A DNA stretch of 64,000 nucleotides. It comes from Leucocoprinus leucothites. Taxonomy: Eukaryota; Basidiomycota; Agaricomycetes; Agaricales; Agaricaceae. Location of the stretch: the NCBI GenBank assembly GCA_013368445.1, contig JAACJO010000003.1, positions 2,790,001 through 2,854,000 of the forward strand, written 5' to 3'. The position numbers were made by a program, and so were the translations under genes. The notes beneath the pieces are model-generated. The model ran no database searches and was not told where the DNA came from. It saw only the letters and a list, made by a program, of their open reading frames with translations. Position 1 is the first letter of the stretch. Every line of letters begins with the position of its first letter. This document shows, piece after piece, positions 11,521 to 21,887 of this stretch.

Positions 11521-12205
11521 TGACTCTCAGAGTCGCCGTCGCTGGTATTATCAAAGCCTCTAAGGCTGTTGGTGTCCGCCGATTCGCGCATTCGCGCCTT
11601 CCGACTTTGCCTTCTCCACTGCTGGAAATGCTAGACTTGCTATATACGAGCCAAAACGACACGTTTGGGCAGAACTCAAGCAGAGTGGGATCGAATGTAC
11701 TTCTTTCCAACTAGGTATACTCATGGATTATTTCGCTTTCGGAGCTCCGAAACCACACGAAGGACCACTTCAAATGTCCCCTTTTGTCATCAACATCGCG
11801 ACACAAAAGGCCACCATTCCCGGTACTGGCGATTAAAAGGTTACTTTTACGACTGTTAACGATGTTGGCCGGTTTGTCGCCGCCGCCGTTAAACTTGAAG
11901 GGAGATGGCCTGAAGAACTGGGAATGGAAGGGGAGACCACGACTTATAACCAAGTCGTGCGAGACGCTGAAGCCATTACTGGGAAGAAGATTGAAGTGGA
12001 GTATCTGGATAAAGCCCGTATCGCGAACACACTGGAGGAATCAAAGGGCGACAAGATGCAGTACTTTTTAACCCAAGCCTTTGAACTTCTTGCAGATGGC
12101 CTGGGGAGTGTAGAGCCCACGCTGAACAGACTTGTCCCCCATGTATCCGTCACTTCTGTCAAGCATCTCTTGTCTGAATACTGGAGTAATCAGATAGGTG
12201 TGTAA
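11521..12205 (+). pseudogene. NmrA-like/isoflavone-reductase-like gene, copy 2 (pseudogene, internal deletion)
   Basis: Begins MTLRVAVAGI like its siblings, then jumps directly to the segment KASKAVGVRRFA. About 80 codons of the Rossmann domain found in copy 3 are therefore missing. The frame shifts after that, passing through recognisable pieces such as MDYFAFGAPKPHEGPL. There is a nonsense codon, TAA at 11835, where copy 3 has GAA in GDEKVTFTT. The C-terminal third (11924-12205, from the GETTTYNQV region to KHLLSEYW) is open and closely similar to copy 3. The order of damage suggests a deletion followed by point decay. Confidence 0.85.
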
Positions 12206-12657
12206 TGATTGATCCCTTCCGACATACCCCTGATCTTCTTTCAAGGAGATGATGGCTGACTGCGCACGTGAGGTATCGATTAGTTTAGAGGATTGTGGCG
12301 GCGCAATGACTCTTGTGTAATGGTCACTAGGTTCTTGAGCCTTTCAAGCACATTTCCTCTACTTCGGCAGAGTATTGTAAGCTGCATTATTTGATCATAG
12401 ATGCCGATGCAAAGCGCAAGCTCCTAAAGGGGCTCCAGGGCCAGGCGGATACGAGAGCGGCATCATAGGCAAAAGGCTTGCGTCACCTTTGGCCGTCTCG
12501 GATCTCAGTCATCATCGAACTCGACGCAGAATTTGGTCAGCAGCTAGTCCTACACTGTCAAGGACTGATAGGTGGGACATATAAAAGGCTGAAATGACTC
12601 ACAATTTATTCTAATTACCTCCAACTCCTTCGTCGCTCCTGTGCTCTAAGTTTCAAT
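12206..12657. other. Intergenic, promoter side of reductase copy 3
   Basis: No coding signal. The last 80 bases contain a TATA-like element, listed separately. Confidence 0.35.
12580..12586 (+). promoter_or_regulatory. TATA box candidate for reductase copy 3
   Basis: The sequence TATAAAA lies 72-78 bases upstream of the start codon of the intact NmrA-like gene. That is a plausible distance for a fungal promoter with a short leader. No expression evidence is available from sequence alone. Confidence 0.45.
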
Positions 12658-13557
12658 ATGCCCCACAAAGTCGCTGTCGCGAGTGTGACCAATGGACTCG
12701 GCCACGCTATCACATCTGCATTACTTGACACAGCTGATATAGATGTTGTTCTCCTCACTCGTTCCTCTTCACCTAACACAGGCTTTTCCAAGTTCACCTC
12801 TCGCGGTGCTATTGTCAACTCCGTCGATTATTCTTCTATCCCGAACCTCACTTCCGTGCTTGACGGAGTCGATACCGTCATCAGCACCATGTTTACCCCG
12901 AATGACCCCCTGCCTACGCTGAACCTCATTACAGCCGCCAAAACCGCTGGCGTTCGCCGTTTCGCGCCTTCAGAGTTCGCATCCTCCACTGCTGGAAACG
13001 CTCGATTTGATATATACGAGTTCAAACGACAAATCCAATCAGAGCTGAAGCGGAGCGGATTAGAGTATACTCTATTCCAGAATGGTATATTTATGGATTA
13101 CTTTGCCTTCGGAGCACCAAAGCCACATGAGGGTCCACTCAAGATGTTCCCTTACATCGTCGATATTGCTTCCCACAAGGCGATCATCCCAGGCACTGGT
13201 GATGAAAAGGTTACCTTTACAACAGTTGAGGATGTCGGCCGGTTTGTCGCCGCTGCCGTTAAACTAGAGAGGTGGCCGGAAGAGTTGGGAATGGCGGGAG
13301 AGACGACGACTTATAATCAAGTCATACGAGATGCCGAAGCTGTGACTGGGAGAAAGTTCGAGGTACAGTACTTGGACAAGGGGCAGATTACGAAAGCGAT
13401 GGAAGAATCGAAAGGCGATCCGATGAAGCTTTTTATGGCTCAAGCCATGGATGTTCTCGCTGATGGACTCGGTGCCGTTGAACCTACATTGAACAGGCTT
13501 GTTCCTCATGTAACCATCACATCTGTCAAGGATTATATATCCAAGTACTGGATTTGA
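12658..13557 (+). CDS. NmrA-like / isoflavone reductase-like NAD(P)-binding protein (copy 3, intact)
   Basis: Single-exon gene of 299 residues, starting MPHKVAVASVTNGLGHAI. The start is a beta-strand followed by a glycine-containing TNGLGHAI turn that fits the dinucleotide-binding Rossmann fold of the NmrA/atypical short-chain dehydrogenase family. Later landmarks are GVDTVISTM, AGVRRFAPSEFAS, a YTLFQNGIFMDY segment, and VEDVGRFVAAAVKL, all typical of this family. Members are either reductases or redox-sensing regulators, and I cannot say which applies here. Its two upstream homologues are pseudogenes, so this is the only working copy of the tandem trio. Being intronless, in a window where nearly every other gene is intron-rich, is worth noting but is common for this family in mushrooms. 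Confidence 0.92.
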   Translation: MPHKVAVASVTNGLGHAITSALLDTADIDVVLLTRSSSPNTGFSKFTSRGAIVNSVDYSSIPNLTSVLDGVDTVISTMFTPNDPLPTLNLITAAKTAGVRRFAPSEFASSTAGNARFDIYEFKRQIQSELKRSGLEYTLFQNGIFMDYFAFGAPKPHEGPLKMFPYIVDIASHKAIIPGTGDEKVTFTTVEDVGRFVAAAVKLERWPEELGMAGETTTYNQVIRDAEAVTGRKFEVQYLDKGQITKAMEESKGDPMKLFMAQAMDVLADGLGAVEPTLNRLVPHVTITSVKDYISKYWI

Positions 13558-13844
13558 TGTGTATACTTACCGTTATCTTGCACTGTTTATAGTCCTCGAC
13601 TGAATATACTTATGATAAAGCGCCCGATCGACTGATAGGCCTCAAATCCTAGTTTGAACCGGTGTCGAACCTACATACTCAAATTGTCCAGCATGCATCA
13701 GGGCCTGGTTTCGGGCTATTGATATCGTTTTAAACGCTTATATGTACATACACGAAGTGCTGGCCTCGAACTATGAGATGATCATCTCTCACGCCATACC
13801 ACTGACTCACACCCCACTGCAGCACTCTGCCTGATATCACCATA

Positions 13845-15128
13845 ATGTCCTCGACCGAAGTTCCTTCTTCTCCGTCCGCCAGTTCAAACAGGGACCCAGA
13901 CTACTACTTTGCGGATGGCGATTGCATTATCCAAGCTGAAAATACTTCGTTCAAGGTGAGCAGATCAATTTGGCCTTGCTTCAGTCGTATGGCAGTTGAC
14001 TTATTCCGATCGAGATTCACAAATTTTTACTCAGACGCGATTCCCCTTCTTCACGACACTCTTTTCCTTACCTCAGTCGTCGCACACGACTGATAAGCTT
14101 CCCCATGCCGCAGTATTCGTTGGATCAGGCGAAGAAGGATCAGAAAAGAATCCCACAGTGGTTTGTCAAGACACTGCCGACGATTTCCGCAGCTTATGTT
14201 GGGTGCTGTATGCGAGGTAAGTCAGCTTAACCCCAGTATATTTTACCAAGAAGCCCCTAACTATTTGTTAACTAGGCCAAGCGACATAGAAGTCCAACAA
14301 GATTCTGAAACCGCAGACTTAGCACGATTAGCACGATTAGCAGCCATCTCACACAAATATGAGATTGAACCCTTTTGCGATTGGTCGTGGAAGAAAAGCG
14401 ATGACATATCTACTCATGTACCAGGCAAATTGATCTCCCGTCTGGGTGGTTCATGGAAGGAGATTGAACGACTACTCAATCTATCAGTTCAGTTGCAAAA
14501 GGTACCCCTCGCCGACAGAATCGAGGAAGAATGGCTCCATGAAGTCCAACACACCGACGTTATTCGTTCTCGCCAGGCACTTGAGGCTGCCCTCGATGCC
14601 GCTGAGCGTTCTCCTGCTCACCGACGATTTCATGGAAGGGCATATCATGCCTATATCAAGTCTACTGGGGCGCATCATGCATTGGCCCCCATTATGTCGG
14701 GAGACCCGGGAACGTACGTGAACCTCACCTCTTCAGAATTCAATGGGGTGAGGACTAGTCGTCTTTGTCGAGGCTTCTGGTCATTATCCCAGCTGCGTTT
14801 GAGACTGTCTGTCCCACCTCAATTGGATGATAATCCTTCCTGCACCAATCATACAACGCAGTGTGTCGATGCTTGGAACAAATGGTGGGGAGAAAAGCTT
14901 CAGGTTCTAGCGGCAACCCAAGATCCTCTCGATCTCATTCAAAAAATTCAGAACTCGGTAGCATCTGACCATGTTATCTGTGCGAGCTCACCACGATGGA
15001 ATGGCCGAACTTGGCAGAATCATTCTGTTGCAGTTCCATGTAGCCCGAGATTTGTGGCACAGCTGAAAAATATGACAAAGGTTTTCGAGGATACTCTTGC
15101 CGACCATTTCATGATACCATCAGAGTGA
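13845..15128 (+). CDS. BTB/POZ-domain protein (possible one-base defect)
   Basis: Mushroom-type BTB protein; the BTB fold mediates dimerisation and partner binding. The N-terminal BTB segment reads YYFADGDCIIQAENTSFK, FSLPQ, FRSLCWVLYAR and LAAISHKYE, and a long C-terminal domain of unknown role follows. Exons 13845-13955, 14035-14216 and 14276-15128 give an open frame of 381 residues. With this acceptor (14034), however, the BTB helix after FK is lost. The better homologous acceptor, ending near 14015, would add IHKFLLRRDS, matching the intact sibling, but then loses frame at a CCCC run (14043-14046). Five C would read DSPFFTTLF. So either the shorter form is real, or one C has been lost from the gene or from the assembly. 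Confidence 0.78.
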
Positions 15129-16000
15129 GCGCATTTCGTCTTGTGTAATTAGATATGTTGTAATCGTGTTGTATACTAAGTACCTACAACTCTCTACAGC
15201 GTATGGTGATACCACGGGATGATCCAGCTTACCACTATTCTGCATTTGAAATGACACTCAGTTTTGCCAAGCTTTCTCCTCTTCAATACTGACCAGTTCA
15301 AAAGCTCGGTCGTTGAAAATGTACTAGTGCGTTCCTCTGGCTATACTTCGGTATCGTTACAACATATAGCGGTAAGGCTTGTCTCGGTCAACTGGGTAAT
15401 ATTACCCTGGAGGGTCGCAGTTGAGCACATGGACACTGGCTGCTATCCAGGTTTCGGATGACGCTAATAATTTAATACAAAATTGTGGATGGATTCAACG
15501 TTGTAAAGAGCAGGGCACTAACTGTGACGCTGATGGTTTGATTTACCGAAGCACGCGCTGGGTGAGAAGTGTAACCTGTTACTGCGGCGTGGCCTGGTGA
15601 GTTGATCGAATCATGATGGTCTTGTACGCGACACTTCCACTGCTTTAAATATTACTAGTCAAGAGGTAAAATCACCAGGTTTTCTCTGTATGCCACATTC
15701 AGAGTAGCGAGAAGCAGTGGCAGTTTGACAGAACCTCTTCAACAACTCCATTGTGGTATTGTCGTGAGTGAGTCTTGAAATAGATAGCCATCCAGCTCCC
15801 ATTTGGCGGGCATGGAGATTAAAGTCGTAGTCGATGAGGCAAGATGTCCATAAACTTCGTGCACGGCACGTGTGGGGTGTCTAAATTTGACATCAACAGG
15901 GAAAACCATTTGTATATATCACTGCTCGACTGCTGAAACGCTCGGTCAGCGACCGTCTCTTCACACCCAACCACAAGGTTGACCACTCATATCGACTGCG
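15129..16000. other. Intergenic between two BTB genes
   Basis: About 870 bases with no exon chain or RNA gene. A TATATAT stretch at about 15912-15918 lies some 85 bases before the next start codon and could be its TATA element. Confidence 0.35.
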
Positions 16001-17216
16001 ATGACTGTCCGAGACCCACAATATTATTTCGAGGATGGGAGTTGTGTGTTCAGGATAAGCGACCGCTTATTTAAGGTAAAATATTAGAATCGGCTTCTAC
16101 GATTTCCTTATACGTCACTAATACAGTGCACTAGATTCATCGGAGTCTCTTGACACAGGAGTCGCCGTTTTTTGAGAAGATGTTCACACTTCCCCAGCCA
16201 ATTCATAGTGCTGAGAAAGGCAGCGAGATAAACCCCGTTGCAGAGGGCAACTCAGACGAAAATCCGATTTACTGCCAAGATTCGATCGACGCTTTCCGAG
16301 CGTTGTGCTGGGGTCTATACGCCAGGTGGGAAAACACTTCTATTTATCGGGATGCACACTCACAGGGGTCAGAAGACCTGCAGAAATTCGTGCGCAGGAT
16401 GACCCAAGCAGAGTTGACCTTGACCAACTCGTTCTGTTAGCAGACATTGCGCACAAGTATGAATGTGGCGCACTGGAAGCATGGGCCAATGACGTAATTC
16501 GGGGCCACTGGTCGTCCGACTTTGGTCCTGGCACCATGAGTGGCGCTAGCGAGGCCTCGCAGCAGGGCATGTGGACATTGGACATCCTGGAGAGGCTTTT
16601 GATCCTCACGATTAGAACCGACATCGCGGATCCAGCATTTAAGAAGCAGGTCGAGACACAGTGGCTTTCCCTGGCTTTCGCAGGCTCGGATACGCCTACT
16701 GGATTGCGCAGAGCTTTGGACTTTGCTGACAGCCTCAAAAGCTCCCAGCACCAAGCGCTCGCCTATTACCATGCTTTACGGCGCATCGATGTCGCCGCCT
16801 CGGTTAACCAGAAAGTCTCTAACTTTTCAGAGATTATCGCAGGTCCTTCCAAGTCTGGCAAGGATCTCATGCACTCCTTGAGTAGTGAGCAGCGCCTGAG
16901 ACTCATGAGTGGCCTTTGGAGCCTGAACACCCTACGGTGTCACTCGCTAGCAGACATGACCTTCGAGGATCGCTGTAACGAATGCTATTCGACTAATATT
17001 CATCGCTCGAATTGCCAAGGAACATGGAAAAAATTCTGGTCGAGCTTCAATGGGTTCCACGACTTTGGAATGATCCTTGAGGTGGCCCTCGAGCGGGCCA
17101 GCGGACGGAATGAATGGGGTTCGTCTGCGCCTTGCTGGCGCCTCGTGAGGCCTAGAATAGAAGACATGATGAGCAAGTTCGAGGAGCAGTTACCCACGTA
17201 TTTTACTATACCCTAG
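16001..17216 (+). CDS. BTB/POZ-domain protein (intact)
   Basis: Three exons, 16001-16075, 16135-16325 and 16373-17216, sum to 1110 bases and give 369 residues with consistent phases (0 and 2). The first exon encodes YYFEDGSCVFRISDRLFK. The second starts IHRSLLTQESPFFEKMFTLPQP and ends FRALCWGLYAR. The third continues LLADIAHKYECGALEAWAN and then the family C-terminal domain. It is the best reference in this window for judging the damaged BTB copies. The family is expanded in agaricomycetes, and members commonly act as adaptors, possibly for ubiquitin ligases; that role is inferred from the fold, not shown here. Confidence 0.88.
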
Positions 17217-17511
17217 TTCTTTGAGTTTTCCTATATGTAGTATGTCTACAACATGTATTTTGTATCTATATCTTGTTATCTTGACCATAAGCGGTCAGGT
17301 GGATCATGGTATCTTGCTTGCCAATAAGCCGCAACGTGGCCGGGCGGATCAAAGTTTCAAATTGGCAAGCACGCGCCTGGTGCGTGTCGTAACTGTTGGC
17401 TCTTGGTCTCTTCCACAGCAACGTCCTCGTTCCTGACACGACTCATGAGTTCTGTACCGTGATCACTAGCACTCGCCGCAGCACAATACATTCTGTACTT
17501 GACGACTGCCA

Positions 17512-18287
17512 ATGCACATCCCGAACAACTACGACACCAGCACCGTGATATCTTGGGATTGGGCTCAGCAGTTCAGAGAATGCGTCACAGTAATACTTGA
17601 GGTCCTAGGTACGTTCAACTCAATTTTCGTCAAAATAGAACATCATATAATCGACACTCTTATGTAGGACAGCTTTTTACCGGATTCCCGGGAAGCCTTA
17701 CTGGTGTTCTGGGTTTTCTGTGTGGGTATTGCAAAAATTCATTTCCAAGTTACATTCATTGACAATCTATAGTTTATTGGATCCATAAGGCATTGACTCA
17801 GCCGTCTGAATGGACTGTCAGTGTTTTCTACGCTACCGTTGAACTTGGTAGGTTTTGTGAAGCGTTTTAGAGTATGAAGTCTGATCCTGTTGGTAGTCCA
17901 CACTCATATTTACTGGGCACACTTGATTGCCTGGTCCATATTTTTTGGGCCTATTGTCGTCCTCGTCCCTTTCCTCCTTGTCCACGAGATTCTGATATTC
18001 TTCGCTTATAATTTCACCTATATCCTTCATGGGATAACCTCTCGTACGTCGTTATACCTTCAGACCTGCGGGGTCTTACCCACCGTGACCTAGATTCACT
18101 TCCGGACCAGTACGAAGATTTGCGCCTTTCACTTCTAGATACCCGCGAATCTCTTTTTTCTTTCGTTGATCGCTCGTCGAATGTTTTTAACAAATGGACT
18201 GCAGACCACATGCCCTTGATGGTATTCCGTCTTACTGCAGGAGCGCTTGGTAGCATTCTGCTTTATGCTATTTGGATGGGCTGGTGA
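17512..18287 (+). CDS. Hypothetical multi-span membrane protein
   Basis: Not a family I can name. Likely exons start at 17512 (MHIPNNYDTSTVIS, through 17608) and 17668 (GQLFTGFPGSLTGVLGFL). A third exon encodes YWIHKALTQPSEWTVSVFYATVEL, and one from about 17897 reads VHTHIYWAHLIAWSIFFGP then a strongly hydrophobic stretch. The reading continues convincingly in another frame (LRGLTHRDLDSLPDQYEDLR to FRLTAGALGSILLYAIWMGW, stop at 18285-18287). The frame change needs either one missing base or removal of the 20-base GT...AG segment at 18044-18063. At least three membrane segments are evident. It could be a pseudogene with a recent frameshift. Confidence 0.5.
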
Positions 18288-19333
18288 CTGTCGTAATGCT
18301 ACCACGCATAGATGAGTCTCATTAGAACAATTGGCATGTATTATAATATTTTTAGACCAATGCGATGAACTGTTGAGCTGCGATCTCTCCTTCAAAATGT
18401 GCCAAGATCTAGTATGTTGACTCTTGAAGGCGTGGAATGGATTAGGGGCGTCAGCGAGTCTGGTTCGTATGTGTATTGCTCCTAGGAAGTTTCCAATATC
18501 AAGGTGCGTTCTGTTTGACTCTGTCGCATTTGATGCGTTAAGTGCTTTAGTAGGTCGACAGACTTATATGAGCCCAGCCCTAAACACCAAAATATCAGAG
18601 AGAGCTCGGGCTACATGGACGGCGCAAGAACAACTAGATGAGCTCACATAGGGCACCTATGGGCTTCGGATGGCCTTCGCCGAGCTTAGCAAGAACTATA
18701 TGATTTAATGAAGTTAGAGAACACCTCCTTGAACCACCATTCCTTGAGCTGTAACTGTGTCAATCACAGGCTCTTATCCTCCGTCCATGGCCCATCCGAT
18801 CATTTCATCTCATCCTTCAGGCGTCTTGCATCATACTGAGCCTACGGAGCGGGCCCGGTCTAAGCGGACAACACTGAAGCTGGAAATGAGCACAATCGAG
18901 CTTGCCCATCAGATAACTATGCATGGGGATTACTGTGTAAGTTAGGACTTCATTGTGATGACTTTAATAATAATAGTCGAGGTACGCGTTTCTGCTGAAC
19001 TCTGTTCTGCTTGATTGACTTTGAATGATGGGGTGAATGGCAGCGCTTGACATTGAAGAGCGAGGAATCTGTCGACCGGCTATTTATTCAACGCCTGATT
19101 GGCTTGCAGGACAGTTCATGAAGGCCTTTCATCGGTTTCAGCCCCAGAGAGGCTGTGTTCACTAGCACAAAAACAGCATAAAACGTCTAATCAGCGAAGG
19201 GCGTCTATGTAATGACGATGTCAAGATTGTTACCGCCCCGCAGCGAGATTATTGTCTCTCGTAAGGCCTTGAGGCCTCTGCTTTTATATCCAACTGTCTA
19301 CACAATAGACTAGGAATTGAATCATATACTCCC
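18288..19333. other. Intergenic, nothing recognised
   Basis: About 1 kb between the hypothetical membrane gene and the DUF6533 gene. Short open stretches occur, but none shows splice-consistent extension or family similarity. Confidence 0.35.
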
Positions 19334-21257
19334 ATGTCGGATCTCTGGGGCCTTGACGCTTCTGTTGTTGTCCCCTGGTACTCACAAGCAGTGACATCGT
19401 CATACACCTATAGTGAGTCAAGATGTAGGTCAAGAGGCAAGCCGGACCTGAATTGTGAACGTGGATACAGTTGCGGCGTTGACGGTCATTGCGTATGATG
19501 CAATTCTGCTTTCCGGGAAAGAAGTACGTTTATTTAACTTCGCTTCGAGTGATGCGCTCATCCCCGTCCCCCGTCCAGAAGCAGCATATATACAGGTTTG
19601 CGGTTCTCTCCCCGAAAGTTATTTGCCTCTAATCTCCGGGTAGCGGTCCTTGGTCACTGGTCAGGGTAATCTACATTCTGATCCGGATCGTTGCCGTTGT
19701 AGATTTCATGTGAGCGCTCTCCTTCAAATGTTTCATTCCAAACATCACTTACGCCCAATAGCCTCTTCTTTTATAGTGAGTCTAGGCTGACACAAGTGCT
19801 TCGAAGTAGAATAACCTTTGTTGTCACGCAGCAACACAAGTAATGCTTATACCAACACCGGTAAGTAAGGAGATTAATGGTTAACACCGTGCTTACATTG
19901 CCTTTGAAGACGTAGGTCGGGTAGATTGATTGCCATGGGCTATGGCTAATCTTCAACCTTAGATGCCAAACTATCACTTGGATTACTGGTTTGCGAGTTT
20001 CTTCACCACAGACGTTGAAATTCATGTATTGACTTCTCATAACTAGTGCTCGTCATATCGCTTATACATGTATCATCAAAACTCTCATGGTTATAAGACT
20101 ACGTGCACTCTATTGCGGAAAGAATCTCAAGGGTGGGTGGAGTCACAGGCTTCAAGCCGAAAGTTTCCGTCTGAATCTTTGTTTTATTTAGTCACGATCT
20201 TGTTGGCAATAGCCCTGACAGGTAAGTACTTCGAAGTCATCTTTCAATAACTTCACTCATCAAGACTCTTGAAGTTGAATTAGCAGTAAGTAAACGTCTC
20301 TCAGTATGATTCCTCTCGTTGAACAAACATCAGAGTGCCGGGTTTGTATACTTCCTCAATAGTATTTCAACACAGATATATGGAACCTTTGTCGTGCCTT
20401 TCGGTGGATGTATCCTGGCGACACCAGAGCATCTTGTTATAATTGCATCTCGAGCCACGATAATCCTGTGGTGAGTACTGTGATCGAGATCTACTGCTTG
20501 ATCTACCATGGTGGTGCTTAAGAACCGACTTCTTACAGGGCGACGAAACTTTTCAGTAACAGTACGTCACCCATTCTAGTCAATATATGACCGAATGAAT
20601 CATTTTTGTTATAACTAGCCGTGGAAGTAACATTAACGCTGGCGAAGCTTTACAAGTCCCTGAAAGCCGTCGACAGCAGCTTACTGGACGGGTTAGGGCG
20701 CATGAGACATTGGCGGCCTGTATTCTACGTGTTTTATCGGGATGGAACCCTGTTTTTCATACCGTGAGTGACTGTCCAGCTTCTGAACATTCTTCGAGTT
20801 GACCAATTTGTCAGGATGTTCCGTAGGGCCCAGCGTCTTTCAAACACCCAAACTCTGTCTGATTAATTACTCTCAGTGCTCAGTTTCTTTGCACTGCTAG
20901 ATTCTTTAAATGCGATACGAACTACGGTGACATGGACTATGTAAGCTTCCAACTGCCCGATTTCCTTACTCCCTTATTTAATCCTTTTCAGGTGGCTCTC
21001 GTTAATATATTGCACTTGTGTACGTCCCACATATAGCTCGTTTGACTTGTGATGTTGACCCGGAAAATCAGGGCGCCCGGCTTATACTCAACCTTCGCAT
21101 GGCTAATTGCGCACTCACGCAGAGTACAATTCATAACCAATTATCAACATTACAGTTCCACGATGATATCCCCCACCACGTTTCCGGCAATAACTCCGAA
21201 AGTACGTTGACCAAACGACTTGGAGCCGGCAAAGCCCCCGGCGAATTTCATAAATGA
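19334..21257 (+). CDS. DUF6533-type seven-transmembrane protein
   Basis: Predicted integral membrane protein of a family abundant in agaricomycetes, function unknown. Exon 1 (19334-19412) begins MSDLWGLDASVVV. Exon 2 (19471-19523) gives the family start IAALTVIAYDAILLSGKE. A 17-base micro-exon (19579-19595) and exon 4 (19644-19709) complete the E-x-x-x-I-Y...PWSLVRVIYILIRIVAV motif. Later blocks include RLYMYHQNSHG near 20060, VTILLAIALT, a long segment from 20375 (YGTFVVPFGGCILATPEH), VEVTLTLAKLYKSLK with VFYVFYRDGTLFFIP near 20640-20765, LSFFALLDSLNAIRTT, and the C-terminal family signature GARLILNLR followed by a polar tail. The stop is at 21255-21257. The exon chain between 19710 and 20340 is only partly resolved, so damage there cannot be excluded. 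Confidence 0.7.
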
Positions 21258-21887
21258 ACGTTATAGTTATACTACTAGCAGTGCCATCTCTGATGGTACT
21301 TTTTACAAATATACATCACAGTGTACTCGCCGAGTAGCTTACCAATTGTTCTCTCCTCTCTATCTCTTTTGGACCGGTTGTTTTTGTTTCGATTCTGTGG
21401 TGGTTTTTTGGGTTGATTTTGACCGAGGTTGACCGAGTGAACATAGGACTTGAGAGCTTGACGCAGTGGCGAGAAACTTCATTTGCGAACGAGGCTGTTC
21501 CTGTAAAGTGTGTATGATCCGAAATGTACAAAGCCGCCGGGCACGCAATACGCGAAGCGGACTGCAGGCTCACTCAGTCTATTTATGAACATCCCGAGTT
21601 ACGTCGACCACAGCCATCACCACACATTAACCTTTTTGAATTCAGCGGATGGGATCGATCAAGCTGAGGAAGAGTGATAAGTACCATCGGGCTTCGCAGT
21701 TCAAGCTGATTGCTTCTCGAGCTTGTTGCTTCACACGTCATGGGTAGCTATTCATGTCGGCGTTGCAACAGTTGCAATGTAGGGTATGCGATGTATTAAA
21801 ACATACGACAGCATGGAGATTCGAAAACAAGTACAAGCGTGCAGTAAAACCCGGTCAGTATAACTTAGAGTAGTGACAAGTGACTTG
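21258..21887. other. Intergenic, nothing recognised
   Basis: Convergent gap between the 3' ends of the DUF6533 gene (plus) and TAF6 (minus). No gene-like structure was seen. Confidence 0.35.
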
